Shown: piece by piece, positions 25,590 to 33,975 of the stretch | Layout: each line of letters begins with the position of its first letter | Position numbering within the stretch: position 1 is the stretch's first letter | Source: Roseiarcus sp963721905 | GTDB lineage: Bacteria > Pseudomonadota > Alphaproteobacteria > Rhizobiales > Beijerinckiaceae | Reading direction: 5' to 3' | Length of the DNA: 64,000 bases | NCBI GenBank assembly: GCA_963721905.1 | Contig: CAVRMF010000020.1 | Span: forward strand, 124,001-188,000 | The notes under the pieces: generated by a model | Told to the model about the DNA's origin: nothing | The model's database searches: none | The model's input: the letters and a program-made list of their open reading frames with translations, nothing else | Translations under genes and position numbers: made by a program

Positions 25590-25988
25590 CTAAAGCGTCA
25601 TCTGGGTCTGCGACGTCAGCGCGATCAGCTTTCCCTCTTCGGTCTCGACTCGCGTCTGCCAGACCTGGGTCCGGCGGCCGCGATGGACGAGGGCGCAGCG
25701 GCCGATCAGCGTCGAGCCGGCCGGCGCGCCTGCGATGAAATTGGTCTTGCTCTCGAGCGTCGTCGTGCCCTTGGCGTCGGCGGGCAGGTTGACGAAGGCC
25801 GCCGCGCCGCCGAGCGTGTCGGAAAAGCTCATGATCGCCCCGCCATGGGCGAATTGGCCGAGCGTGCAGAGATCCGGCCGCACGACCATGCGGGCCTCGA
25901 CCGCATCGGGCGCCGCACTGACGAACTCGATCCCGACGAGTTCCGCGAACGGCAGCGGATTGGCCTTGATGCGTTCCAACAGCGACAT
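25590..25988 (-). CDS. PaaI-type hotdog thioesterase
   Basis: A 132-residue hotdog-fold protein (ATG at 25988, preceded on its strand by GGAGG). H-G-G-A-I-M-S-F-S-D-T near residue 48 is the PaaI/YdiI catalytic loop, and T-L-E-S-K-T-N-F-I near 77 and the final strands fit the family. Such enzymes hydrolyse acyl-CoA thioesters, often of aromatic acids. No phenylacetate genes are near, so the substrate is open. Confidence 0.82.
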   Translation of the reverse strand: MSLLERIKANPLPFAELVGIEFVSAAPDAVEARMVVRPDLCTLGQFAHGGAIMSFSDTLGGAAAFVNLPADAKGTTTLESKTNFIAGAPAGSTLIGRCALVHRGRRTQVWQTRVETEEGKLIALTSQTQMTL

Positions 25989-26135
25989 GAGGCCTCCTCC
26001 CGGACAAGACTTCTCGCAACGCGCGCGCAAAAATCAAGCACACCCGTGCGAAAAGTCGGCCTGAGCGGATTCCTTCGGGGCGTCGCCCACGTTAGAATCA
26101 CGAGATGACTTGTCCGTCACACAATAGGGAGCGCA

Positions 26136-26573
26136 ATGAGACTGAAGGGAAGCTGCCACTGCGGGGCGATCCGGATCGAGCTCGAGACCGAAAGGCATCC
26201 GCGTGAGCAAGTTATCGGCGCATGCCAATGTTCATTTTGCCGGAAGCACAACGCGCGAGCCTTCTCTGGCCCGAAGGCATTCGTGACATTGACTGCTGAA
26301 GAGCCCGAACATTTGCAACGATACGAGTTCGGGCTGAAAACCTCGGAGCAGGTCTTATGCCGCCGATGCGGGGTTTATGTCGCGATGGTTCTCATCGAAT
26401 CCGAGAGCGTCTGGAGTGTAATCAACGTTGATGCTCTCGATGACCGCGCCTTGTTCACTCGCGAAGCCGAATTGCATGACTTCGATGCAGAGGATCGCGC
26501 CAGCAGGATCGAAAGACGAAAAGCACGCTGGATCCCGACAACTCTGGTCGGTTGGCCCAAGCGTGTTTCGTAG
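26136..26573 (+). CDS. GFA/CENP-V domain zinc protein
   Basis: A 145-residue protein of the glutathione-dependent formaldehyde-activating (GFA, Mss4-like) fold. Zinc ligands are in order: C-H-C-G at residues 7-10, C-Q-C-S-F-C near 30-35 and C-R-R-C-G near 80. The family name comes from Gfa, but most members have unknown substrates. The gene stands alone between the thioesterase and an IS1380-type element. Confidence 0.8.
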   Translation: MRLKGSCHCGAIRIELETERHPREQVIGACQCSFCRKHNARAFSGPKAFVTLTAEEPEHLQRYEFGLKTSEQVLCRRCGVYVAMVLIESESVWSVINVDALDDRALFTREAELHDFDAEDRASRIERRKARWIPTTLVGWPKRVS

Positions 26574-26639
26574 TGCAGGGCGCGCATAGACAGAACCGAG
26601 ACGTCCCTTCTCCTCGCTCGCCGGTAGAAGGTTAGAATG

Positions 26640-26691
26640 AGGGGGCTGCCCCTCACCCCAACCCTGTCCCCGCAAGCGGGGCGAGGGGGCG
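26640..26691 (+). repeat. palindromic repeat of the CCCTCACCCC/GCAAGCGGG family
   Basis: The stretch carries CCCTCACCCCAACC followed by CCCCGCAAGCGGGG, a short perfect hairpin. Relatives lie at 48800-48895 and 60284-60412. The IS1380-type element is inserted directly at its right edge. Confidence 0.6.
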
Positions 26692-26695
26692 CTAG

Positions 26696-28332
26696 CCCGC
26701 ATATCTCAAATTAGGGGCGCATCGGGCCGCCGAATCAGGCAAAAGTTGTTTTGTGAGAACGACTTGAGCCGGTTCGGAGGAGTGGCCCGATGCAGACGGA
26801 GTGTAGCGCAGAACCGAGCGCGTTTGGACGGGTCGAAGGGCGGCCTGTGATGGCAGCGTTCGACGGCGGCGCGCTGACCTCCGACGCCGGCGGTCTACTG
26901 CTGGGCGCAGCCGACCGAAGGCTCAATCTGGTTCGACGGCTTGCGGGATGTTTCCGCGACGCCAGAGACCCGAGGTTCATTGAGCATTCCGTCGCCACGC
27001 TCATCGGGCAGCGCGTGTACGGCATCGCGCTCGGCTATGAGGACCTGAACGACCATGACGAGCTTCGCCACGATCCTTTGATGGCGGTGCTGGCGGGCAA
27101 GCTTGAGGCCAGGCGCGAGGATTGCGCGCCGGTGGCCGGCAAGTCGACGCTGAACCGGCTGGAACTGTCGCGCGAGATCGCCACCCGCTACAAGAAGATC
27201 AGCCACGACCCGGCGGCGATCGAGGCCCTGTTCGTCGACCTGTTCCTCGAGGCGCACGATCGGGCGCCCAGAGAGATCATCCTCGACCTCGACGCGACCG
27301 ACGACCCGCTGTACGGCCATCAGGAGGGCCGGTTCTTCCACGGCTATTACGACGGCTACTGCTATCTGCCGCTGTATGTGTTCTGCGGCCGCCATCTCCT
27401 GGCGGCCAAGCTCAGGCCCTCGAACATCGACGCCAGCGCCGGATCGGTCGAGGAGGCGGCGCGGATCGTCAGGCAAATTCGGGCGCGCTGGCCGAAGACG
27501 CGCATCCTGTTGCGCGCCGACTCGGGCTTCGCCCGCGAGGCGCTGATGGCCTGGTGCGAACAGAACCGGGTCGACTTCGTGTTCGGCCTGGCGCGCAACC
27601 CCCGGCTCGTCGAGGAGATCGCCGCCGAACTCGCGCAGGCCGAGGCGGAAGCCGCCGCGACCGGCAAACCCGCCCGCCGCTTCAAGGACTTCCGCTATGC
27701 GACGCTCGACAGCTGGTCGCGCCGGCGCCGGGTGATCGGCAAGGCGGAATGGACAAAGGGCGAGGTCAATCCGCGCTTCATCGTCACCTCGCTCAAGCAG
27801 GGCGAGATCAACGGCCGCTTCCTCTACGAGACGGTCTACTGCGCCCGCGGCGACATGGAGAACCGGATCAAGGAGTGCCAGGGCGACCTGTTCGCCGACC
27901 GCACCTCGACCGCCACCATGCGCGCCAACCAGCTCAGGCTCTGGCTGGCCTCGTTCGCCTATGTTCTGATCTGCGCGCTCAGGCGCGTCGGCCTCGCACA
28001 CACCCAGTTCGCCGAGGCAACCTGCGGCACGATCAGGCTCAAGCTCCTCAAGCTCGCAGGCCTCGTCCGCATCAGCGCGCGCCGCATCAAATTCGCGCTC
28101 GCCTCGGCTTGTCCTTACGCCGACGAATGGCGCCTCGCCGCCGTCCGCCTCGCCTGAGGCGTCGCCGCGACGCCGACAAATCGCGGCAATCCACCCCTCG
28201 GCCCACAGGAGAACCAAAACACCCCGATCCAACTGCGCAAACGGCGCAAAGCGCACGCTCGTCGGTCACACAGACGCTGCGCACATCCCTGTCAGCCAGT
28301 CTGCAATGCGCCCGCAGTCTGAGAAATGCGGG
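26696..28332 (+). mobile_element. IS1380-family insertion sequence, apparently intact
   Basis: A 1637-bp element. Inverted repeats CCCGCATATCTCAAA (left) and TCTGAGAAATGCGGG (right) are flanked by the 4-bp direct repeat CTAG at 26692-26695 and 28333-28336. Length, 4-bp duplication and transposase agree with IS1380. The near-perfect ends and full frame suggest a recent, possibly active copy. Confidence 0.88.
26790..28157 (+). CDS. IS1380 family transposase
   Basis: A 455-residue DDE transposase (DDE_Tnp_1 group). G-G-A-L-T-S-D-A-G-G-L-L-L near residue 27 is the family start. I-I-L-D-L-D-A-T-D-D-P near 168 carries the first catalytic Asp, R-A-D-S-G-F-A-R near 242 the second, and E-N-R-I-K-E-C-Q-G-D near 355 the Glu. 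No frame defect is seen. The long opposite-strand frame over the same bases is a shadow. Confidence 0.93.
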   Translation: MQTECSAEPSAFGRVEGRPVMAAFDGGALTSDAGGLLLGAADRRLNLVRRLAGCFRDARDPRFIEHSVATLIGQRVYGIALGYEDLNDHDELRHDPLMAVLAGKLEARREDCAPVAGKSTLNRLELSREIATRYKKISHDPAAIEALFVDLFLEAHDRAPREIILDLDATDDPLYGHQEGRFFHGYYDGYCYLPLYVFCGRHLLAAKLRPSNIDASAGSVEEAARIVRQIRARWPKTRILLRADSGFAREALMAWCEQNRVDFVFGLARNPRLVEEIAAELAQAEAEAAATGKPARRFKDFRYATLDSWSRRRRVIGKAEWTKGEVNPRFIVTSLKQGEINGRFLYETVYCARGDMENRIKECQGDLFADRTSTATMRANQLRLWLASFAYVLICALRRVGLAHTQFAEATCGTIRLKLLKLAGLVRISARRIKFALASACPYADEWRLAAVRLA

Positions 28333-28336
28333 CTAG

Positions 28337-28901
28337 CGGCTGGCGACGATCTATTCCTGGTTGGGCAAGCGCTCCCGGCACAGTGAGATGAGAGTCAGCG
28401 ACGCGTCAACTCCCGTCACATGAAGTCCGCACTCCACCATGTGTTGGGCGACCGGCGACCCTTACCCGCCGCCCCTCCGACAGGAGGAGAAGGACTGGCG
28501 CCAATCGCTTCCTCGCCGAAGACGCCAGTGCGAAGTCCCGCCGGGATCGAGAGCGCCAAAAGCGCAAGACATGCAAGGTATGGCTGCGCCCGGCTCCGCC
28601 AAATCGCGCCAATTCCTGCGGTCATGTTCGCGCCCCGCGTTCGATCTCGCGGGACGCTAAGGGCCGATTGTGACCTCACGAGGGGGTTCGCGCTCGATCC
28701 TCGCGCGAGCCGGCGCTGGCGCCTTGCTGCGGCCCGGAATAACATCAAGGGCTCCAGGAGAGCGCCGCGCCTGCACGCTGACGTTCACGAGGTCCTGACG
28801 CGCTCCAATTGTTCATCTCAGCCGACGCCGCTACGGTGGGATGGAGAGCCGTACGGCCGCATGGCCGACGGTCGCGATCACTGAGGCAAAGGAGACGGGC
28901 C
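28337..28901. other. gap without secure gene
   Basis: 565 bp between the IS and the small lipoprotein gene. The only notable frame is on the minus strand (28416-28625, 69 codons) with one hydrophobic stretch (Y-L-A-C-L-A-L-L-A-L-S-I-P-A-G), but it has no visible ribosome site or homology I recognise. A GGAG ribosome site at about 28890 belongs to the lipoprotein gene. Confidence 0.4.
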
Positions 28902-29210
28902 ATGCTTCGCAATCGAATTCTCCTGAGCGCGGCCGTCGCGGGCCTCGCCGTCTCGCTCGCGGGCTGCCAGCCGGTTGGCTACGGTGGGGTCGGCTACGTC
29001 GCGCCGGTCTACGCGGGCGGCTATTACGGCGGCTACGCCGTGCCGGTCTACGCCGGGGGCTATTATGGCGGCGGTTATTACGGCGGGTACGGCTGGCCAA
29101 ACGGCTACTACGGCGGCGCCTATCGCCACGGCATCTATTACCGCGGCTACGGCCATGGCTATTATCATGGCGGTTATCGCCACGCCTATCGCGGTCACTG
29201 GCGCCGTTAG
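28902..29210 (+). CDS. small Gly/Tyr-rich lipoprotein
   Basis: A 102-residue protein with GGAGA 8 bp before the ATG. A lipoprotein signal ends in L-A-G-C near residue 23. The mature part is almost entirely repeats of Y-x-G-G-Y-Y-G-G-Y and V-P-V-Y-A-G-G-Y-Y-G-G, changing to His/Tyr/Arg-rich repeats (Y-H-G-G-Y-R-H-A-Y-R-G) at the end. Such proteins are probably disordered and lie at the outer membrane. Function unknown; the histidines could bind metal, which is only a guess. Confidence 0.72.
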   Translation: MLRNRILLSAAVAGLAVSLAGCQPVGYGGVGYVAPVYAGGYYGGYAVPVYAGGYYGGGYYGGYGWPNGYYGGAYRHGIYYRGYGHGYYHGGYRHAYRGHWRR

Positions 29211-29357
29211 GCGGATCGAGCGGCGCGGCGCCGCAAGGGCCTCGCCGGCGAGTGCGACGTTCGGAAAAACGAGCGAGGCGGCGCTCCTTTCGGCCGCGTC
29301 GATAGGAACGCCGCGAGCGCGCAAACCAACCGCCCGCGCCGTTGAAAGGAAAGCCCA

Positions 29358-30151
29358 ATGGATCTCGAACTGAAGGGCAAGACGGCGCTGATCAGCGGCA
29401 GCACCGCCGGCATCGGCCGAGCCATCGCGACCACATTGGCGCGTGAAGGCGCGCGCGCCATTGTCAATGGCCGGTCGCAATCCGCCGTGGACGCTGCTGT
29501 CGGGGAAATCAGATCGACGACCGGCGGCGATGTTCTGGGCTTTGCCGGCGACCTCAGCCAGGCCTCGACCGCCGAGGCGCTCGCGCGACGGCATCCTGGC
29601 GTCGAGATCCTGGTGAACAATCTCGGCATCTTCGAGCCGAAGCCGTTCGAAGACATACCGGACGAGGATTGGCGGCGGTTCTTCGACGTCAATGTCCTCA
29701 GCGGCGTTCGGCTCGCGCGACTCTACCTGCCGGCGATGAAGCGCGTCGAACTGGGGGCGCATCATCTTCATTTCGAGCGAAAGCGCAGTGCAGATTCCGG
29801 CCGAAATGATCCACTACGGCATGACCAAGACCGCCGAGCTCGCAGTCTCCCGCGGCCTCGCCGAAGCCCTCGCGGGCACCGGGATCACCGTCAATTGCGT
29901 TCTGCCCGGCCCGACCAAATCGCGCGGCGTCGAAGACTTCGTCGATGCGCTCGCCAAGTCGGAGGGCAAGTCTTTCGCCGAGTTCGAGAAGGAGTTCTTC
30001 GCAGAAAGTGCGCCCGACCTCGCTGATCAAGCGCTTCGCCTCGCCTGAGGAGGTCGCCTCGCTGGTCGCCTATGTCGCCAGTCCGCTGGCGTCGGCGACG
30101 ACGGGGGCCGCGCTCAGGGCTGACGGGGGCGTCATCAAGAGCGCGTTTTAG
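29358..30151 (+). pseudogene. SDR family oxidoreductase, two frameshifts
   Basis: The frame starts with K-T-A-L-I-S-G-S-T-A-G-I-G-R-A-I-A, the Rossmann NAD(P) motif, and N-N-L-G-I-F near residue 88. Near 29752 an extra base shifts it: the continuation W-G-R-I-I-F-I-S-S-E-S with catalytic Y-G-M-T-K lies in another frame. A second extra base near 30008 moves the end (I-K-R-F-A-S-P-E-E-V-A-S, then G-G-V-I-K-S-A-F) to a third frame. Serine, Tyr and Lys of the active site are all still encoded. It is either a recent pseudogene or sequence error. Confidence 0.8.
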
Positions 30152-30264
30152 AATGACAAGGAGAAGAACGGCAAAACCGGAGCGGAACCGGCGGATCGAG
30201 CTCACCGAAAAGGCATGACATGTCCCGCGTATCCCCGTAACATGTTACGAGATAGAGAGATCCC

Positions 30265-30496
30265 ATGTCCCGTCAAACGAGCCGATCCGTTCCCCCGCCT
30301 GCACGCATGGCAAACTATCGCCAGCGGATGCGAGCGGCTGGCCTGCGTTCGGCGCAGATTTAGGTTCCGGACAGCCGGGCGCCCGATTTTGCCGAGAAGT
30401 GCCGCCGTCAGGCGCGCGCCGTCGCCAAGAGCGATCCTGCGGGCGATGACATCATGGGATTTCATCGCCCATGTCTACCAATGGCCGGAGCCGTAA
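30265..30496 (+). pseudogene. MazE-family antitoxin, broken
   Basis: The frame from ATG 30265 reads M-A-N-Y-R-Q-R-M-R-A-A-G-L-R, then a TAG at 30361-30363 where relatives have Trp (Q-I-W-V-P-D-S). It resumes V-P-D-S-R-A-P-D-F-A-E-K-C-R-R-Q-A. A further extra base near 30463 shifts the C-terminal toxin-binding end F-I-A-H-V-Y-Q-W-P-E-P, whose TAA (30494-30496) overlaps the toxin ATG. As written only 32 residues can be made. Confidence 0.75.
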
Positions 30497-30867
30497 TGCG
30501 GCGCGGCCAATTCGTGGTCGTCGCGACAACCGGAGATTATGGCAAGCCGCGTCCCGCGCTCATCGTGCAGAGCGATCTCTTCGCCGAATTGCCTTTGGTC
30601 GTGATCTGCCCACTGACCTCGATGCTGCGCGACGACGCCGATCAGTTCCGGCTCGAAGTTCGCCCCTCGACGCAGAACGGACTACGGGAGGTCTCCCAGA
30701 TCGCAATCGACAAGATCACCGCGATTCCTGCCGGCAAGATTGGCCGTGCGATCGGCGAAGCCGACGACGCCTTGCTCTTGCGCGTCAACCGGGCGCTTGC
30801 GCTTTTTCTCAGTATCGTCAGCGCCGGCTGGACTAGCCAGAGACCGCTTCTTCTGCTGCGTTCCTAA
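30496..30867 (+). CDS. PemK/MazF family endoribonuclease toxin
   Basis: A 123-residue toxin. R-R-G-Q-F-V-V-V-A, Y-G-K-P-R-P-A-L-I-V-Q-S near residue 17 (catalytic Arg region), V-I-C-P-L-T-S near 35 and V-S-Q-I-A-I-D-K-I near 66 are the family blocks. MazF toxins cut mRNA at short sites. The usual end is near A-L-A-L-F-L; here about 15 extra residues follow, and the stop lies inside the 3' end of the convergent HAD gene (35-bp overlap). With its antitoxin broken, expression should be harmful unless the toxin is inactive, silent, or the antitoxin damage is sequence error. Confidence 0.82.
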   Translation: MRRGQFVVVATTGDYGKPRPALIVQSDLFAELPLVVICPLTSMLRDDADQFRLEVRPSTQNGLREVSQIAIDKITAIPAGKIGRAIGEADDALLLRVNRALALFLSIVSAGWTSQRPLLLLRS

Positions 30868-32662
30868 AGGTCACATGGTCGGCTTGAGGAAGCGCCGATC
30901 GGCTCGAAATCCGCCAAACGGTTCCGTCGAAGCCAAATCCGCAGCGAGAGTACAGATCACGGCAAATGATGTTCTGCTGAGTCTCGGCAAGATTCGCAGT
31001 CAACTCGTCGTAATCCGCCAGCGTAGCCCGAGCAAGACTTCCAATTGCCGCCAGCTCAACGTCCAGTCCGATCACCCGGCAACTCATCACAAACTGCTCG
31101 AGTTGATTGGCCATGAGGATCGCAACCGCGACCAGGCCGTAATCCGTGAACCGGTCTTCGACATGGAACGCTTCAAAGCTCCCGCCGGCGTCAAAATGGC
31201 GCTCGACCTGCTCCTGGGACCAGCGCAATCCCGTCGTGTTGAACTGGTTTGATTTATTGATAAGCTCGAACGCGCGGGCAAATCTCGGATGACGAATATT
31301 CCTGATGCTGAACTGCTCTACCCGGACGTTCAGCGACTCAAGAAACTCTTCCCTCGACATCGTTGTTCTTGTCTTCTCGCGCTCGATCTGACCTTGGATC
31401 ATCTCGGTCCGCCGCGCCAACTCGTCGGTGATCTCAGCGGCCTGAAGCTCCGGCGCCCACATCAGGATCCGCCGGATCGAGTATAAATCCGCGCCCAAGG
31501 TCCGGATCTCCGGAAAGGCCTCCTGGATGAGACTCCGCTCGGCTGGGTTATCATCGATAAACAATGTGTTCCGGGGAAGAAGATTCACCTCGCGCAGGAT
31601 CGCATCGACGTTTTCTACTTTCGAATTCCAGTTTATTTTTATGCTTGCAAAGGATGATAGAGGCAGCCGGTTTGAGATGACGCAAGGCCAGAGATCGCGG
31701 ATCCGTTCCTCCGAATTCTTCGAAGCGATGGCGAGCAGGACGCCGCGTCGCTGCAGAAAAGACAGCGCTTCGATCACGCCAAGCGGCCAACCTGCGATGA
31801 TCTCCTGCCTTATCTCAGCCTCCTCCGCCAGAACGCCTCGCCAGAGCGTGTCGTCCAGATCGCAAATGACAATTTTTACGCCGTCCTGCTGGCGAAGGCT
31901 GCGGAGCATCGCGCGCACGTCGACCCAAAGGCCATCGATGAATTCGTCGACGCGAAGATCCAAATCAACCTTCAGCGGTTTCGGGGGGTGCAGGCGGTCC
32001 TGATCGAACCGCACGTCCCAGTCGTCGATATAGGCGCCATGGCTGTTGATCATGACGATATCGTCCTGCACATGGCGGCGCCCGATGTGACTTGCCAGTT
32101 CGTCGGCGTTGAGCAGGTAGGTATTCGGGCGAGCTGCGCAGAACTCGGCGACGATGTCGTTGAGGCGGCGGACAAACCACGCGGGGTTACGCGGGTCGTT
32201 GTAGCGAAGAAGTCGCCCCATGGAATTGCTTTGGGGGCACAAGAAACTGGAAATGAAGGTCGTGAGGTTGTGCTTGGCGTTCAAGCTGTGAGAAGCTTCA
32301 AGCATATGCCGGAGTGTCTGTTCCGACCAAAGCAGACGCTCGGCGAACGCCTGTTGATCGTTCCAGTGCAGGCCAGCAAATATGCCCTGCGGCATGACTG
32401 TGCGCAGCGGGAGCACGGTCACCTGAAAGTCATAGTCAGCAACCGGCCGCGACGGCGCCGGAACCTCGCCGACGTTGTTAAACAGCAGAAAGTCGGCTTC
32501 CGCGCCTGGAAAAATCTTGCCGATCGACCAGCTGAACCCCTCCGCGAAGCACGAGCCGACGACCAACGCACGCCTCACGATGGTCTGCGTGACCGCCAGA
32601 TCCAAAGGCGCCCGAAACTCTGGGGAAAGATTTCGATATGTTGGCTGCGTTACATCTTGCAT
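30833..32662 (-). CDS. FkbH-like HAD-IIIC phosphatase with N-terminal GSCFA-type domain
   Basis: 609 residues from ATG 32662 (the open frame reaches 32968, but that leader is low-complexity). The N-terminal part has V-G-S-C-F-A-E-G-F near residue 33 and a later D-x-x-H, which fit a GSCFA/SGNH-type domain. Near residue 265 V-I-C-D-L-D-D-T-L-W-R-G-V-L is HAD motif I. A-S-K-N-S (motif II) and F-I-D-D-N-P-A-E-R (motif IV) follow, then the acetyltransferase-like C-terminus typical of FkbH. FkbH proteins load glyceryl units onto carrier proteins in polyketide synthesis; no carrier protein gene is near. It may act on a surface polymer. Confidence 0.75.
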   Translation of the reverse strand: MQDVTQPTYRNLSPEFRAPLDLAVTQTIVRRALVVGSCFAEGFSWSIGKIFPGAEADFLLFNNVGEVPAPSRPVADYDFQVTVLPLRTVMPQGIFAGLHWNDQQAFAERLLWSEQTLRHMLEASHSLNAKHNLTTFISSFLCPQSNSMGRLLRYNDPRNPAWFVRRLNDIVAEFCAARPNTYLLNADELASHIGRRHVQDDIVMINSHGAYIDDWDVRFDQDRLHPPKPLKVDLDLRVDEFIDGLWVDVRAMLRSLRQQDGVKIVICDLDDTLWRGVLAEEAEIRQEIIAGWPLGVIEALSFLQRRGVLLAIASKNSEERIRDLWPCVISNRLPLSSFASIKINWNSKVENVDAILREVNLLPRNTLFIDDNPAERSLIQEAFPEIRTLGADLYSIRRILMWAPELQAAEITDELARRTEMIQGQIEREKTRTTMSREEFLESLNVRVEQFSIRNIRHPRFARAFELINKSNQFNTTGLRWSQEQVERHFDAGGSFEAFHVEDRFTDYGLVAVAILMANQLEQFVMSCRVIGLDVELAAIGSLARATLADYDELTANLAETQQNIICRDLYSRCGFGFDGTVWRISSRSALPQADHVTFRNAAEEAVSG

Positions 32663-32973
32663 AGCGCCGTCGCTTGCTCCGTGTCGAACCGACTTATCCG
32701 ATTTCTGCAAAAATCCCGCAAGGTGCGCTGCAACATCTGTGCGGTCTTTGGGCAGGGGTCGAACCAGTCCGCAGAGGCGGTTGCGCCGCGACGTACCCGG
32801 CGTGCCCAAAGGCCAGCTTGCCGCTAAGCTTCTCGACCGGCTCCTCGGCAAGCGCGAGGCCGCGGTCGCCATGGGCCGGCTACGGGTGGCGCGATGGCGG
32901 CCGCTAGTCATCCCGCCAACCCTGAGATAGGCTGTGACACGATGAGGGTGATCCACCACGAGGGACATGAAGC

Positions 32974-32997
32974 AAAACGCTAAACGCTAAACGCTAA
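32974..32997 (+). repeat. 7-bp tandem repeat AAACGCT
   Basis: Three consecutive copies of AAACGCT lie just upstream of the PEP-CTERM gene. They could be a slippage site affecting promoter spacing. Confidence 0.6.
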
Positions 32998-33015
32998 GGC
33001 ATGGAGGAGGCGGAC

Positions 33016-33852
33016 ATGTTGAGGTTCAATCAAACTTGGGCGCGGCCCTGCGCTCTTCTCGGTCTCGGCGCGGCCTTGGTGCTGGCGCCGCTTGATGGCG
33101 CCAAGGCGGACCCGACCGCATACGAAGTCACCTATGGCGACGGCGCTTCCAACCTGTTCGGCACGGTCGACCTCTCGACCGGGGCCTTCACCCAAACCAG
33201 CACGCTGAGCTTCATACCCACTGGCCTCAGCGAAATCGGCTCGAACCTTTACACCAGCACTTTTTCCGGCACCGCTTTTGGCGAGGTCAATCCGGCGACC
33301 GGCGCGGTGACGCCGATCAGCAATGTCGGCCTAGACGGGGGCGAATATCTCGCCCTCGGCTCGACGCTGAATACCATTTATGCTCTCGACGGTTCGTTCA
33401 ATCTTTACAGCGTCAATCCTGCGACCGGGGCAGCCACGCTGATCGGTCCGACTGGTCTCTCCCCAAGTCCTGCCTATCAGCTTTCGACCGGCTCATCGGT
33501 CCTCTATTTTGGGAACTCAAATGAGCTTTACTCTTTGAACACGCTCACCGGCGCTGCAACCGACATCGGTGCGACAGGATTGTCAGGCTACGGCATTGAC
33601 GGGCTGGTTTCAGAGGGCGGCGTTCTCTACGGCGGCTATGAGCAAAGCAGCATTATCCCTACTTCATTCTATACGATCGATGAGGTGAGCGGCGCGGCGA
33701 CGTTTCTCGCGACACAGGACCCAGCGCTGGGCATCGTCTACGGTTTGGCGCCAATCGTTCCGGAGCCGAGCACCTGGACCATGATCGGGTTGGCCCTCTT
33801 GACATTCGCCGCCTTCCGCCCCCGGCTCATGCAAAGGTTAACGAGGTCCTAA
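33016..33852 (+). CDS. PEP-CTERM sorting domain protein, secreted
   Basis: 278 residues from ATG 33016, chosen over 33001 because GGAGGAGG at 33003-33010 is well placed. A signal peptide ends near A-K-A-D. The middle has repeated beta segments of the form Y-S-V-N-P-A-T-G-A-A-T-L-I-G, resembling a beta-propeller of unknown role. The end is V-P-E-P-S-T-W, a hydrophobic helix, then R-P-R-L-M-Q-R: a PEP-CTERM anchor recognised by exosortase. No exosortase is in the window. Such proteins are usually exported with surface polysaccharide. Confidence 0.85.
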   Translation: MLRFNQTWARPCALLGLGAALVLAPLDGAKADPTAYEVTYGDGASNLFGTVDLSTGAFTQTSTLSFIPTGLSEIGSNLYTSTFSGTAFGEVNPATGAVTPISNVGLDGGEYLALGSTLNTIYALDGSFNLYSVNPATGAATLIGPTGLSPSPAYQLSTGSSVLYFGNSNELYSLNTLTGAATDIGATGLSGYGIDGLVSEGGVLYGGYEQSSIIPTSFYTIDEVSGAATFLATQDPALGIVYGLAPIVPEPSTWTMIGLALLTFAAFRPRLMQRLTRS

Positions 33853-33975
33853 CTCCTCAGTGTTCCGCCGCAGCGCGCCGCATGTTGTTTTGTCGGCAGA
33901 ACGGCTCGGTCAGATCATTTTTCTGGAAAGCACTGCCAAGGCGAAACAAGCCGGCGGATTTCGTATAACGCGCGC

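Noticed and set aside
26895..28256. 453-codon open frame on the minus strand inside the IS1380-type element
   Set aside because: Antisense shadow of the transposase, which has full catalytic motifs on the plus strand.
28416..28748. Minus-strand frame with one hydrophobic stretch
   Set aside because: No ribosome site, no recognisable family, and composition like neighbouring non-coding DNA. Kept only as a remark in the gap entry.
32663..32968. 102-residue N-terminal extension of the HAD protein
   Set aside because: Low-complexity Arg/Ser-rich leader without homology; the ATG at 32662 gives the expected domain start.
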